Below are positions 45,789 through 54,329 of a stretch of DNA of 64,000 nucleotides, in pieces. Position numbers and translations under genes: made by a program. Positions within the stretch are counted from its first letter, which is position 1. Every line of letters starts with the position of its first letter. The notes beneath the pieces were generated by a model. The model was given only the letters and a program-made list of their open reading frames with translations, did not search any database and was not told where the DNA came from. The stretch spans positions 1 through 64,000 of the forward strand of contig JBFWZQ010000003.1 of assembly GCA_050185195.1 (NCBI GenBank). Reading direction: 5' to 3'. The DNA is from CADEFQ01 sp050185195. GTDB taxonomy: Bacteria; Pseudomonadota; Gammaproteobacteria; Steroidobacterales; Steroidobacteraceae.

Positions 45789-47672
45789 ATGGCCGCGAAC
45801 GTTCGCATCAAGGACCAGTGGAAGGAGCAACGCCTCTTCGAACAGCGCTCGCTGGTCGCGGGCGGGATCATCGCGGTGCTCTCCGCGCTGCTGCTCGCGC
45901 GGCTGATCCTGCTGCAGGTCGTGCGGCACGACTACTACACCGACCTCTCGCAGGGCAACCGGGTGCGCATCGAGCCGCTGCCGGCGCCGCGCGGCCTCAT
46001 CATCGACCGCAACGGCACGGTCCTCGCCGAGAATCGGCCGGCCTACCAGCTCGAACTGGTGCGCGAGGAAGTGCCCGACCTCGGCGACACGCTCAAGCGC
46101 CTCGCCGCCATCGGCCTCATCCCCGTCGAAGACCTCGACGACGCGCGCAAGCTCGTGATGTCCCATCGCAGCTTCGACAGCGTGCCGATCCGCCTGCGCC
46201 TCGACGACGGGGAGATCGCGACCTTCGCCGTGCATCGCTTCGAGTTTCCCGGCGTCGATATCCGCACGCGCCTCGCGCGCTCCTATCCGTACGGCGAACT
46301 CGCGGTGCACGCGCTCGGTTACGTGGGCGCGATCAGCGAACAGGACCTCGGGAAGATCGATCGCGCCGCGTATGCCGGCACGACCCTGATCGGCAAGCTC
46401 GGCGTCGAGGCTGCCTACGAGAAGGAGCTGCACGGGCAGAACGGCTCGCGCGAAATCCTCGTGAACGCGCAGGGCCGCTCGGTGCAGCGCCAGGGTGCGT
46501 TCGTGCCGAACCTGCGCACGGTGACACCGGTGGCCGGCGAGGACCTGCTGCTCGCGATGGACCTCGACGTGCAGAAAGTGGCCGAGGAGTCGCTCGGCGA
46601 CCGGCGCGGCGCCGTGATCGCGATCGACCCGGGCAACGGCGACGTGCTGGCACTCGCCAGCCGGCCCGGTTTCGATCCGAACATGTTCGGCCGTGGCATC
46701 ACGCGCGTGGAATACAAGGGCCTGCTGGACGATATCGACCGGCCGCTGTTCAACCGCGCGCTGCGCGGCACGTACCCCTCGGGCTCGACCATCAAGCCTG
46801 CCATCGCGCTGGCGGGCCTCGCCTACGACGTCGTGGCGCCGACCGATCACCGCTTCTGCGCCGGTGTCTATCGCCTGCCCGGCAGCAGCCGCATGTTTCG
46901 CGAAGGCCGCAGCGGGCGGCACGGGTCAGTGGGCCTCGTCGATGCGATCGCGCGCTCCTGCGACGTCTACTTCTACGACCTCGCGAACCGGCTCGGCGTC
47001 GACCGCATCAGCACCTTCCTCGCGTCGTTCGGCTTCGGGAGCCTCACGGGCATCGACATCGGCGGCGAGAAGCCCGGCCTGCTGCCGTCGCGCGAGTGGA
47101 AGCGCAAGGCCTTCTCGCGCCCGCAGGACCAGGTGTGGTTCCCGGGCGAGACGGTCAACTTCGGCATCGGGCAGGGGTATTTCCTCGTGACTCCCCTGCA
47201 GCTCGCGTATTACACGGCGATCCTCGCGAACCGCGGCACGGCGTACCGGCCGCGCCTGGTCAGCGGGGTGCGCGATCCGGTCAGCGGTGCGATTCGCCGC
47301 TACCCGCCGAAGGCAGGCACGCGGGTCGCCGCGACGCAGGAGGAGTGGCAGGTCGTGATGCAGGGCATGGAGGGCGCGCTGCTCGGTCGCGGCACGGCCG
47401 CCGCCACGGCCGGGCGCAACATGACGTACGAAATCGCGGGCAAGACCGGCACCGCGCAGGTCTTCTCGGTGGGCCAGAACGAAAAATACAATGAGAAGAT
47501 GGTGCCCGAGCGGCTGCGCGATCATTCCTGGTTCATCGCCTTTGCACCCGCCGAGGCGCCGCGCATCGCGGTCGCCGTGCTCGTCGAGAACGGCGGCTTC
47601 GGTTCGACGGGGGCCGCGCCGATCGCGCGCAAGGTCATGGATGCCTGGATCCTGAAAGGGGGCGGCGCATGA
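45789..47672 (+). CDS. mrdA: Penicillin-binding protein 2, elongation transpeptidase
   Basis: 627 residues. Membrane anchor at about 22-45. The pedestal domain contains RIEPLPAPRGLIIDRNGTVL. The transpeptidase domain has Ser333-Thr-Ile-Lys336 in TYPSGSTIKPAIAL, the SxN-equivalent SCD in IARSCDVYFYDLA and KTG in EIAGKTGTAQVF. Cross-links new peptidoglycan with RodA. Overlaps rodA by ATGA. Confidence 0.98.
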   Translation: MAANVRIKDQWKEQRLFEQRSLVAGGIIAVLSALLLARLILLQVVRHDYYTDLSQGNRVRIEPLPAPRGLIIDRNGTVLAENRPAYQLELVREEVPDLGDTLKRLAAIGLIPVEDLDDARKLVMSHRSFDSVPIRLRLDDGEIATFAVHRFEFPGVDIRTRLARSYPYGELAVHALGYVGAISEQDLGKIDRAAYAGTTLIGKLGVEAAYEKELHGQNGSREILVNAQGRSVQRQGAFVPNLRTVTPVAGEDLLLAMDLDVQKVAEESLGDRRGAVIAIDPGNGDVLALASRPGFDPNMFGRGITRVEYKGLLDDIDRPLFNRALRGTYPSGSTIKPAIALAGLAYDVVAPTDHRFCAGVYRLPGSSRMFREGRSGRHGSVGLVDAIARSCDVYFYDLANRLGVDRISTFLASFGFGSLTGIDIGGEKPGLLPSREWKRKAFSRPQDQVWFPGETVNFGIGQGYFLVTPLQLAYYTAILANRGTAYRPRLVSGVRDPVSGAIRRYPPKAGTRVAATQEEWQVVMQGMEGALLGRGTAAATAGRNMTYEIAGKTGTAQVFSVGQNEKYNEKMVPERLRDHSWFIAFAPAEAPRIAVAVLVENGGFGSTGAAPIARKVMDAWILKGGGA

Positions 47673-48805
47673 CCTTCGGCAGCCTCGACGGCTCCTACAC
47701 ACGCCGCACGCTGACGCGCTCGGCGCGCGCGCTCGCGAGTCTTCGGGTCGACGGGCCGCTGCTCGTGGGCCTCGCGCTGATCGCGGTGTTCGGGCTCATC
47801 GTGATGTACAGCGCATCGGGCCGCGACCTCGGCTCCGTGCTGAAATCCGCCACCCGCCTCGGCATCGGCGCGGTGGTGATGCTCGCGCTCGCGCGCGTGA
47901 AACCGGGCTTCCTGCGCCGCGCCGCGCCCGCCATCTACGCCCTCGGCGTCGTGCTGCTGGTGGTCGTCGACGTCGTGGGCTACATCGGCAAGGGCGCGCA
48001 GCGCTGGCTCGACCTCGGCCTCTTCCGCTTCCAGCCCTCCGAGATCATGAAGCTTGCCGTGCCGATGATGTGCGCCTGGTACCTGCATGAGCGCCCGCTG
48101 CCGCCGTCGGCCGGCAGCCTGATCGCGGCGACCACCATCGTGTTCGTGCCGGTCGCGCTGACGATCGCCCAGCCGGACCTCGGCACCGGCATGCTCATCG
48201 CGATCGCGGGTGTGCTCGTCGTGCTGCTCGCGGGCTTGCAGATGCGCGTCATCCTCGCGCTCGCGGGCATCGCGGTGCTGGGTGCCTGGTTCGGCTGGAG
48301 CTTCCTGCACGACTACCAGCAAAAGCGCGTGCTGACCTTCCTCGATCCGCAGTCCGACCCGCTGGGCGCGGGCTATCACATCATCCAGTCGCAGATCGCG
48401 ATCGGCTCGGGCGGCATCTTCGGCAAGGGGTGGATGAACGGCAGCCAGGGCCAGCTCGAGTTCCTGCCCGAGCGCTCCACCGATTTCATCTTCGCGGTGA
48501 TCGGCGAGGAGTTCGGGCTCATCGGGCTCGTGCTGCTGATCCTGCTGTACGTTTTCGTGGTCGGCCGTGCGATCTATCTCGCGATGCAGACGCAGGAAAC
48601 CTTCGCGCGCCTGCTCGCCGGCAGCATCGCGGTAACGTTCTTCGTCTACGTATTCATCAACGCGGGCATGGTGAGCGGCCTGTTGCCGGTCGTCGGCGTG
48701 CCGCTGCCGCTCGTCAGTTACGGCGGCACGTCGATGGTGACCCTGCTGGCCGGCTTCGGTATTCTGATGTCGCTCTATTCACATCGGAAACTGATCCGCT
48801 CTTGA
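47669..48805 (+). CDS. rodA: Peptidoglycan glycosyltransferase RodA
   Basis: 378 residues, about ten transmembrane helices, SEDS family. QRWLDLGLFRFQPSEIMKLA, QPDLGTGMLIAIAG (with the conserved Asp), QGQLEFLPERSTDFIFAVIG and LPVVGVPLPLVSYGGTSMV are SEDS landmarks. Polymerises lipid II with PBP2. Overlaps mrdA (ATGA) and mltB (TTGA). Confidence 0.98.
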   Translation: MTFGSLDGSYTRRTLTRSARALASLRVDGPLLVGLALIAVFGLIVMYSASGRDLGSVLKSATRLGIGAVVMLALARVKPGFLRRAAPAIYALGVVLLVVVDVVGYIGKGAQRWLDLGLFRFQPSEIMKLAVPMMCAWYLHERPLPPSAGSLIAATTIVFVPVALTIAQPDLGTGMLIAIAGVLVVLLAGLQMRVILALAGIAVLGAWFGWSFLHDYQQKRVLTFLDPQSDPLGAGYHIIQSQIAIGSGGIFGKGWMNGSQGQLEFLPERSTDFIFAVIGEEFGLIGLVLLILLYVFVVGRAIYLAMQTQETFARLLAGSIAVTFFVYVFINAGMVSGLLPVVGVPLPLVSYGGTSMVTLLAGFGILMSLYSHRKLIRS

Positions 48806-49815
48806 GGACTACCGCCGCCGCGCTCGCCATTGCCTGCCTCGCCATGCCCGCCGCCCACGGCGAGAGCATCTTCGGCGGGACGGACCGCTTCGACCTGGAT
48901 CGTGCCGATATCCGCCAGTTCGTCGAATCGGCCGCCACCAGCGAAGGCGTCGCGCCCGACGACCTCTACCACCTGCTGGCAAAGGCGGTGCCGCAGCCGA
49001 AGATCATCGAGGCGATGCAGCGGCCCGCGGAGAAGGTCCTGCCGTGGTGGGACTACCGCCGCCGCTTCCTCACGCCACGGCGCATCCGCGAGGGCGTCGA
49101 ATTCTGGCAGGAGCACCGCGAACTCCTCGATCGCGTCGCCACCGAGCGTGGTGTCGCGCCGGAATACATCGTGGCGATCCTCGGCATCGAGACCTTCTAC
49201 GGGCGCATCACGGGCAAGTTCCGCGTGCTCGACGCGCTCGCGACACTCGCCTTCGACTATCCGCCGCGCGCCACTTTTTTCGGCAAGGAACTCGCGAGCT
49301 TCCTGAAACTGTCGCGCGAGGAACCCGTCGATCCATTCGCCGCACTCGGCTCCTACGCGGGGGCGATGGGCGCGCCGCAGTTCATGCCCTCGAGCTACCG
49401 GCGCTACGCCGTCGACGGCAATGGCGACGGCAAGCGCGACCTTTTTTCCACGTGGGACGATGTCGTCGCAAGCGTCGCGAACTATTTTCGCGAGCACGGC
49501 TGGCAGCCCGGGGCGCCCGTGCTGATCGAGGCGCGCATCGCGGGCAGCGCGGTGCCCGTGCTCGACGCGGGCAACCTCGAGCTGAAGGACACGCTCGATT
49601 CGGCGCGCGCGAAAGGCCTCGAGTTCGAGACCAGCCTGCCCGGCGACACGCCGGTGATCCTGATCCCGGCCGAAGGCGAGCAGGCGAGCGGCGTACGGAT
49701 CGGATTTGCCAATTTCACGACGATCACGCGCTACAACCGCAGCGTCCGCTATGCGATGGCCGTGCACGATCTCGCGCAGGCGCTCGCGGCGGGCGTCACC
49801 GAAGCAGGCAAGTGA
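48802..49815 (+). CDS. mltB: Membrane-bound lytic murein transglycosylase B
   Basis: 337 residues. A signal-like N-terminus of about 20 residues (LAIACLAMPAAHG), not a clear lipobox. The GH103 domain carries catalytic Glu130 in YIVAILGIETFYGR; RVLDALATLAFDYPPRA, YAGAMGAPQFMPSSYRRYAV and DGDGKRDLFSTWDDVVASVA-like blocks follow. Cleaves glycan strands to 1,6-anhydro ends. The TTG start at 48802 overlaps the rodA stop. The position after rodA links glycan synthesis to trimming. Confidence 0.94.
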   Translation: MRTTAAALAIACLAMPAAHGESIFGGTDRFDLDRADIRQFVESAATSEGVAPDDLYHLLAKAVPQPKIIEAMQRPAEKVLPWWDYRRRFLTPRRIREGVEFWQEHRELLDRVATERGVAPEYIVAILGIETFYGRITGKFRVLDALATLAFDYPPRATFFGKELASFLKLSREEPVDPFAALGSYAGAMGAPQFMPSSYRRYAVDGNGDGKRDLFSTWDDVVASVANYFREHGWQPGAPVLIEARIAGSAVPVLDAGNLELKDTLDSARAKGLEFETSLPGDTPVILIPAEGEQASGVRIGFANFTTITRYNRSVRYAMAVHDLAQALAAGVTEAGK

Positions 49816-50654
49816 GCAGCCGCAGGTCCGCGGCCGGGTTGGCGTATGCGCTCGCGGCGGCCCTGCTTGCGGCGGGCTGCGCGGGCCCGGGACGCAAACC
49901 ATCCGGCACCCCTGCGCCGGTGCCCGCCACGCCACCGCCGCCAGCGGACGTCGCCGCGATTCCCGACGCCGTGCCGCGCGCGGAGCCGCGCAGCCTGCGC
50001 GGCAATCCGCCGTCCTACGAGGTCTTCGGCAAGCGCTATTTCGTGCAGGCTTCTGCGGAAGGCCATGTCGAGCGCGGCGTCGCCTCCTGGTACGGCCCGG
50101 GCTTTCACGCGGCGCAGACCTCGACCGGCGAGCCGTACGACATGTACGCGATGACCGCCGCCCACAAGACGCTGCCGCTGCCGTGTTACCTGCGCGTCAC
50201 GAATCTCGCGAACGGCCGCAGCGTCGTGGTGCGCGTGAACGATCGCGGTCCGTTCGTCGCCGGGCGCATCGTCGACCTGTCGTATACGGCGGCCGCGAAA
50301 CTCGACATGCTGCGGGACGGCACCGCTTTCGTCGAAATCAGGGTCCTGACGCCCGGGACGCCGGCGGCCGTCGTCCCGGCGCCGATCGCGCCGCCGCCCG
50401 CCCTTGCGGATGCGGCGGGACAAGGTCTCTACGTGCAAACCGGCGCCTTCGCCGACGTGGCCAATGCCCGCCGGCACATCGAACGATTGCGCGCGGCGGG
50501 CTTCGACGACGTGCGCCTGGTGCCCGCCACGAGCGGCGACCGCAGGCTCTACCGCGTGCGCATCGGCCCGCTGGCAAGCGTCGCCGAATTCGACGCCCTC
50601 GCGGCGCGTCTCGCGCGCATCGGCATCATGGATGCCCGCCTCGCGTCCGACTGA
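49812..50654 (+). CDS. rlpA: Septal ring lytic transglycosylase RlpA family lipoprotein
   Basis: 280 residues. Lipobox ALLAAGC near residue 20, a Pro/Ala-rich linker, then the double-psi barrel (about 70-175: GVASWYGPGFHAAQTSTGEP, MTAAHKTLPLPCYLRVTNL, VVRVNDRGPFVAGRIVDLSY). A C-terminal SPOR domain (about 205-278, LYVQTGAFADVANARRHIER) binds denuded glycans. The GTG start at 49812 overlaps the mltB stop. Confidence 0.94.
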   Translation: MSSRRSAAGLAYALAAALLAAGCAGPGRKPSGTPAPVPATPPPPADVAAIPDAVPRAEPRSLRGNPPSYEVFGKRYFVQASAEGHVERGVASWYGPGFHAAQTSTGEPYDMYAMTAAHKTLPLPCYLRVTNLANGRSVVVRVNDRGPFVAGRIVDLSYTAAAKLDMLRDGTAFVEIRVLTPGTPAAVVPAPIAPPPALADAAGQGLYVQTGAFADVANARRHIERLRAAGFDDVRLVPATSGDRRLYRVRIGPLASVAEFDALAARLARIGIMDARLASD

Positions 50655-50698
50655 CTTAGAATCCCCACCTGACCCACCTGCGCCCACGGAGATGCCGG

Positions 50699-51838
50699 AT
50701 GCAAAACCGCCGACGGCTTGCCATGTTCATTCTCTCGACTTTCGCGCTGGCCGCGGCCCATGCCGCCGTGCCGATCCCGAAACCGCCCGCCATCAGTGCA
50801 CGCGCGCTGATCCTCGTCGACTACGACAGCGGCCGGGTACTCGCCGAGCAGAATGCCGATGCACGCATGGAGCCGGCGAGCCTCACCAAGGTGATGACGG
50901 CCTATGTCGCCTTCGACGCCCTGAAGCAGGGGCGCCTCAAGCCCGACGAGGAAGTCCCGATCAGCGAACACGCCTGGCGCAGCGAAGGCTCGCGCTCGTT
51001 CGTGCAGGTCGGCACGCGCATCCCGGCCGAAGTGCTCATCAAGGGCATGATCGTGCAATCGGGCAACGATGCCACGATCGCGATCGCCGAGCGCCTCGGC
51101 GGCAGCGAAGAGGCGTTCGCACAGATGATGAACGCCTACGCGCAGAAGCTCGGCATGAAGAACACGCACTTCGACAACAGCACCGGCCTGCCGGGCACCA
51201 CGCACTACACGACGGCGCGCGACATGGCGCTGCTCGCGCGCGCCGTGATCCGCGACTTCCCGCGCCAGTACTCCCTCTATTCGATGCGCGAGTTCGTCTG
51301 GAACAACATCCGCCAGCAGAACCGCAACGGCCTGCTCGAGCGCGACCCGAGCGTCGACGGCATCAAGACGGGCCACACCCAGTCGGCCGGCTACTGCCTC
51401 GCGACCTCCGCGAAACGCGACGGCATGCGCCTCATCTCGATCGTCTTCGGCACCGCGTCGATGCGGGCGCGCGAGGACGCGAGCGCGGCACTGCTGAACT
51501 ACGGCTTCACGTTCTACGAGACGGTCAAGGCCAAGGGTCGCGGCGAAACCGTGCTGGCACCGCGCCTCTACAAGGGCGCCGAAGCGAATGTGGCGATCGC
51601 ACCCCGCAGCGACGTGTTCGTCACCGTCGGTCGCGGCGACGGTGCGCTCGTCAAGACGAGCGCCACGGCAAAGGAGCCGCTGATCGCACCCGCCTCCCCG
51701 GGCACCGCGCTCGGCGAGATGACCGTGAGCGTCGGCGGCGAGATACTCACGCGGGTGCCGCTCTATCCGGTGAAGGCCGTCCCGGAAGGCGGCTGGTGGA
51801 CCCGGATGATCGACGGCATCTCATTGATGTGGAACTGA
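50699..51838 (+). CDS. dacA: D-alanyl-D-alanine carboxypeptidase (PBP5/6 type)
   Basis: 379 residues. Signal peptide about 1-22. The S11 domain has Ser61-Leu-Thr-Lys64 (MEPASLTKVMTAY), Ser121-Gly-Asn123 (MIVQSGNDATIA) and Lys223-Thr-Gly225 (VDGIKTGHTQSAGY). A PBP5 C-terminal beta domain and an amphipathic anchor (WWTRMIDGISLMWN) follow. Trims the terminal D-Ala of pentapeptides and releases free D-Ala to the periplasm. Separated by 44 bp from rlpA and 7 bp from dat. Confidence 0.97.
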   Translation: MQNRRRLAMFILSTFALAAAHAAVPIPKPPAISARALILVDYDSGRVLAEQNADARMEPASLTKVMTAYVAFDALKQGRLKPDEEVPISEHAWRSEGSRSFVQVGTRIPAEVLIKGMIVQSGNDATIAIAERLGGSEEAFAQMMNAYAQKLGMKNTHFDNSTGLPGTTHYTTARDMALLARAVIRDFPRQYSLYSMREFVWNNIRQQNRNGLLERDPSVDGIKTGHTQSAGYCLATSAKRDGMRLISIVFGTASMRAREDASAALLNYGFTFYETVKAKGRGETVLAPRLYKGAEANVAIAPRSDVFVTVGRGDGALVKTSATAKEPLIAPASPGTALGEMTVSVGGEILTRVPLYPVKAVPEGGWWTRMIDGISLMWN

Positions 51839-51845
51839 GGCACCC

Positions 51846-52718
51846 ATGGCCGAACCCCTGCCGATCGCCTACCTGAACGGCGAGTTCCTGCCGTTGCGCG
51901 AGGCGCGCATCTCGCCGCTCGATCGCGGCTTCCTCTTCGCGGATGGCGCCTACGAGGTCATCCCGGTGTTCGGCGGGCGCCCGTTCCGCTTCGGCCCGCA
52001 TTTCGCCCGCCTCACGCGCAGCCTCGAGGCGCTGCGCATGCAGGACCCGCTCGACCTCGACGGCTGGCGCGCGCTGTGCCGCGAGCTCGTCGCGAGAAAC
52101 GGCGGCGGCGACCAGTACGTCTATGTGCAGGTGACGCGAGGCGCGGAGTACGGCCGCAACCATGCACCGCTGCCGGACATCGAGCGCACCGTGTTCGCGT
52201 ACGCCGCGCCGCTGCCGCGCCCGACGGCCGTGCAGCTCGCGCAGGGCGCGGCCTGCATCACCACTGCGGACACCCGCTGGGCGCGCTGCGACATCAAGTC
52301 GATCGCCCTGCTGCCGAACGTACTGCTGCGCCAGCTGTCGATCGACGCGGGCGCCTCGGAGACGATCCTGCTGCGCGACGGCTGGCTCATGGAGGCGAGC
52401 GCGTCCACGGTGCACGTCGTCGTCGATGGAGAAGTGCTCACGCCGCCGAACTCGAACCAGATCCTGCCCGGCACGACACGCGGCGTCATCGAAGAACTGC
52501 TGCTCGACCTCGGCATTCCGCATCGCACGGCGCCGGTCGCCGAGGCGACCCTGCGGGCCGCCGACGAAATCTGGCTCGCCTCCGCCACGCGGGATGTCAC
52601 CTCGGTCACGCGCCTCGATGGCCAGCCTGTCGGCCCTGGCGTGCCGGGACCCGTCTGGCAGCGCACCTGGCGCGCCTTCCAGGACCTGATCAAGCGCCTC
52701 GCCGGCACTCCGTGGTGA
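51846..52718 (+). CDS. dat: D-amino-acid aminotransferase-like class IV PLP enzyme
   Basis: 290 residues of fold-type IV. PLP Lys151 in CDIKSIALLPNVLLRQ; the Glu of MEASASTVHVV and the LPGTTRGVIEELL block are typical. LDRGFLFADGAYEV is the N-terminal signature shared with D-amino-acid aminotransferases. It likely interconverts D-Ala and D-Glu with their 2-oxo acids, though BCAT-like or lyase activity cannot be excluded. dacA-dat-ybeD is a conserved gammaproteobacterial set, so this gene is probably part of normal cell-wall metabolism. Confidence 0.88.
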   Translation: MAEPLPIAYLNGEFLPLREARISPLDRGFLFADGAYEVIPVFGGRPFRFGPHFARLTRSLEALRMQDPLDLDGWRALCRELVARNGGGDQYVYVQVTRGAEYGRNHAPLPDIERTVFAYAAPLPRPTAVQLAQGAACITTADTRWARCDIKSIALLPNVLLRQLSIDAGASETILLRDGWLMEASASTVHVVVDGEVLTPPNSNQILPGTTRGVIEELLLDLGIPHRTAPVAEATLRAADEIWLASATRDVTSVTRLDGQPVGPGVPGPVWQRTWRAFQDLIKRLAGTPW

Positions 52719-52978
52719 CCGACCTCAAGCTGCTCACTTTTCCCGTCGACTACCCGATCAAGGTGGTCGGTCGCGCGGACAGCCTGTTGCGCGCCGACAT
52801 CGACGCGATCATGCAGCGCCATGTGCCCGATCTCGATGCGGCGCTCACCAGCGAGCGCTACTCCGAAAACGGCAACTATCTTTCCATCTCCTATACGATC
52901 GTCGCTCGCAGCGAGGCGCAGGTGACCGCACTCGCTGCCGAACTCGCGGCCCAGCCGCACGTGATCATGCTCATCTGA
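52715..52978 (+). CDS. ybeD: YbeD/DUF493 family protein
   Basis: 87 residues starting at a GTG that overlaps the dat stop. LLTFPVDYPIKVVGRADSLL and GNYLSISYTIVARSEAQVTA match the ACT-like fold of YbeD, a small conserved protein usually between dacA/dat and lipB. Function is unknown; association with lipoate metabolism is inferred from neighbours. lipB does not follow here. Confidence 0.93.
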   Translation: MTDLKLLTFPVDYPIKVVGRADSLLRADIDAIMQRHVPDLDAALTSERYSENGNYLSISYTIVARSEAQVTALAAELAAQPHVIMLI

Positions 52979-52998
52979 CCGTTCACGAGGAGACTGCC

Positions 52999-53223
52999 AT
53001 GGCGAAATCGCGAATGCTGATGCTGGCCCTCGGTGCTTCGCTCACCCTTTCCGCCTGCGGACTCGCCGAAACGGCGGGGACGGCCGCCGCGACCGGCGCA
53101 TCGGCCGCGGAACAGGCAAAGCACGCGAAGGAGATCGAGGCGAAGGTGCAGCAGGATATCGAGGCCGCGCAGGCGGAGGCGCAACGCCAGCGCGACGCGG
53201 CGGAGGCGGATGCGGCGCGCTGA
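52999..53223 (+). CDS. Small lipoprotein with alanine-rich helix
   Basis: 74 residues. Signal with lipobox LTLSACG (Cys about residue 20), then a charged alanine-rich helix (KHAKEIEAKVQQDIEAAQAE). Overall resembles small Lpp-like envelope lipoproteins but lacks the C-terminal Lys that tethers Lpp to peptidoglycan. GAGGAG lies eight bases before ATG 52999. 20 bp after ybeD and 64 bp before the LysR gene. Function unknown. Confidence 0.7.
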   Translation: MAKSRMLMLALGASLTLSACGLAETAGTAAATGASAAEQAKHAKEIEAKVQQDIEAAQAEAQRQRDAAEADAAR

Positions 53224-53287
53224 AGCCGCGCCACTTGGAACCCGGCATGCGATAGTCAGCCTTCCCGTCCTCGCGTAGCGATCCGAC

Positions 53288-54265
53288 ATGCCCGCCGACG
53301 ACAGCATCGACCGTGGCGCCGAGTCCTATCGGCTTGATTCGCAGATCCTGTCCGACCTGTGGATCTTCCGCTCGGCAGCCCGGCATGGATCGATCACGGC
53401 GGCAGCAAAGCGGCTGCATGTAACGCAAGGCGCCGTCAGTCAGCGCGTGAGTCGGCTGGAGCAGCGTCTTGGTACGCCCCTCTTCCAGCGAACGCACAGC
53501 GGCCTGTCCCTCACCGACGCGGGACTGGCGCTGCTCGAGGCGATGAATGATGTCGCGGCGACGCTGACCCGTACGCTCACCCGCTTCGATCGCGTGCGGC
53601 GGCTCTCGGTGGTCGTCAGTTGCCTGCCATCCCTTGCAACCGAATGGCTCGTCCCGCACATCGAGGGCTTCTACGCCGCGAACCCCGACGTCGAGCTTTT
53701 CATTCGCGCCGAGATGTTCGCTGCCACATCCGAGCGCATGGAGGACGAGGGGATCGACGTCGTAATCGGATATCAACGAGACGGATTCGAAGACCTCCAG
53801 GAGCTCGCCGTACTCGATGAGGTGATTGTTCCGGTCTGCTCGCGCGACTACCGCAGGACCATGCAGGCGGCGGCAGGCCCGCCACCGATCACGCGATTGC
53901 ATGATGATGTGCCCTGGCTCGGCGGCCCGCGCGAGTTCGAATGGAAAGCCTGGACCACCGGTAGCGCCGGCTGGGTCGATCACGTAGTGGGCGAGCGTCA
54001 CTACAACCTGGCGCACCTGGCCTATCACGCCGCGCTGTGCGGGCATGGTGTCGCAATGGGTCGCGCGGTGCTGATCAACCGACTCCTGAATCGGGGAGAG
54101 TTGGTCCCGGCGACTGATCTGCCGCCGGTGCGTGGCGCAAGCTATCGCATCATGGCCTGCCGGCCGGGTCCCTCGCGCTCGCCCGTACGCCGCTTCGCGT
54201 CGTGGCTCGTGACGGAGATGGAACAGAGCCAGCGGGAAACACTCTCCATGATTGCGAGCGCCTGA
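53288..54265 (+). CDS. LysR-family regulator of the D-amino-acid locus
   Basis: 325 residues. The winged HTH reads HGSITAAAKRLHVTQGAVSQ, then RVSRLEQRLGTPLFQRTHSG; the effector domain covers about 105-310. It belongs to the GcvA/DsdC/AmpR-like group by HTH style. In enterobacteria DsdC controls dsdA, and the gene directly downstream here is dsdA, so a D-serine or D-amino-acid sensor is likely. Unlike the usual divergent layout it points the same way as its probable target. A CTAAT-N6-ATTAG dyad lies in the gap. Confidence 0.88.
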   Translation: MPADDSIDRGAESYRLDSQILSDLWIFRSAARHGSITAAAKRLHVTQGAVSQRVSRLEQRLGTPLFQRTHSGLSLTDAGLALLEAMNDVAATLTRTLTRFDRVRRLSVVVSCLPSLATEWLVPHIEGFYAANPDVELFIRAEMFAATSERMEDEGIDVVIGYQRDGFEDLQELAVLDEVIVPVCSRDYRRTMQAAAGPPPITRLHDDVPWLGGPREFEWKAWTTGSAGWVDHVVGERHYNLAHLAYHAALCGHGVAMGRAVLINRLLNRGELVPATDLPPVRGASYRIMACRPGPSRSPVRRFASWLVTEMEQSQRETLSMIASA

Positions 54266-54275
54266 CCCAGCAAAT

Positions 54276-54291
54276 CTAATACCCGCATTAG
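54276..54291. promoter_or_regulatory. LysR-box-like dyad before dsdA
   Basis: CTAAT and ATTAG flank ACCCGC, fitting the T-N11-A style dyads bound by LysR proteins. It overlaps a second possible hairpin, CCCGCA ... TGCGGG at 54282-54301. Both sit between the LysR stop and the dsdA start. Confidence 0.5.
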
Positions 54292-54329
54292 GAACTGCGG
54301 GATTCACCCGCACGGGACCCTGCGAGAGG

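Noticed and set aside
51846..52718. dat as a member of the D-amino-acid salvage locus
   Set aside because: It is locked into the conserved dacA-dat-ybeD set and is coupled to ybeD, so its presence is explained without the accessory locus.
54282..54301. Terminator between the LysR gene and dsdA
   Set aside because: The six-base stem has no T-tract after it, so it does not look like a rho-independent terminator. It overlaps the dyad and may be regulatory.
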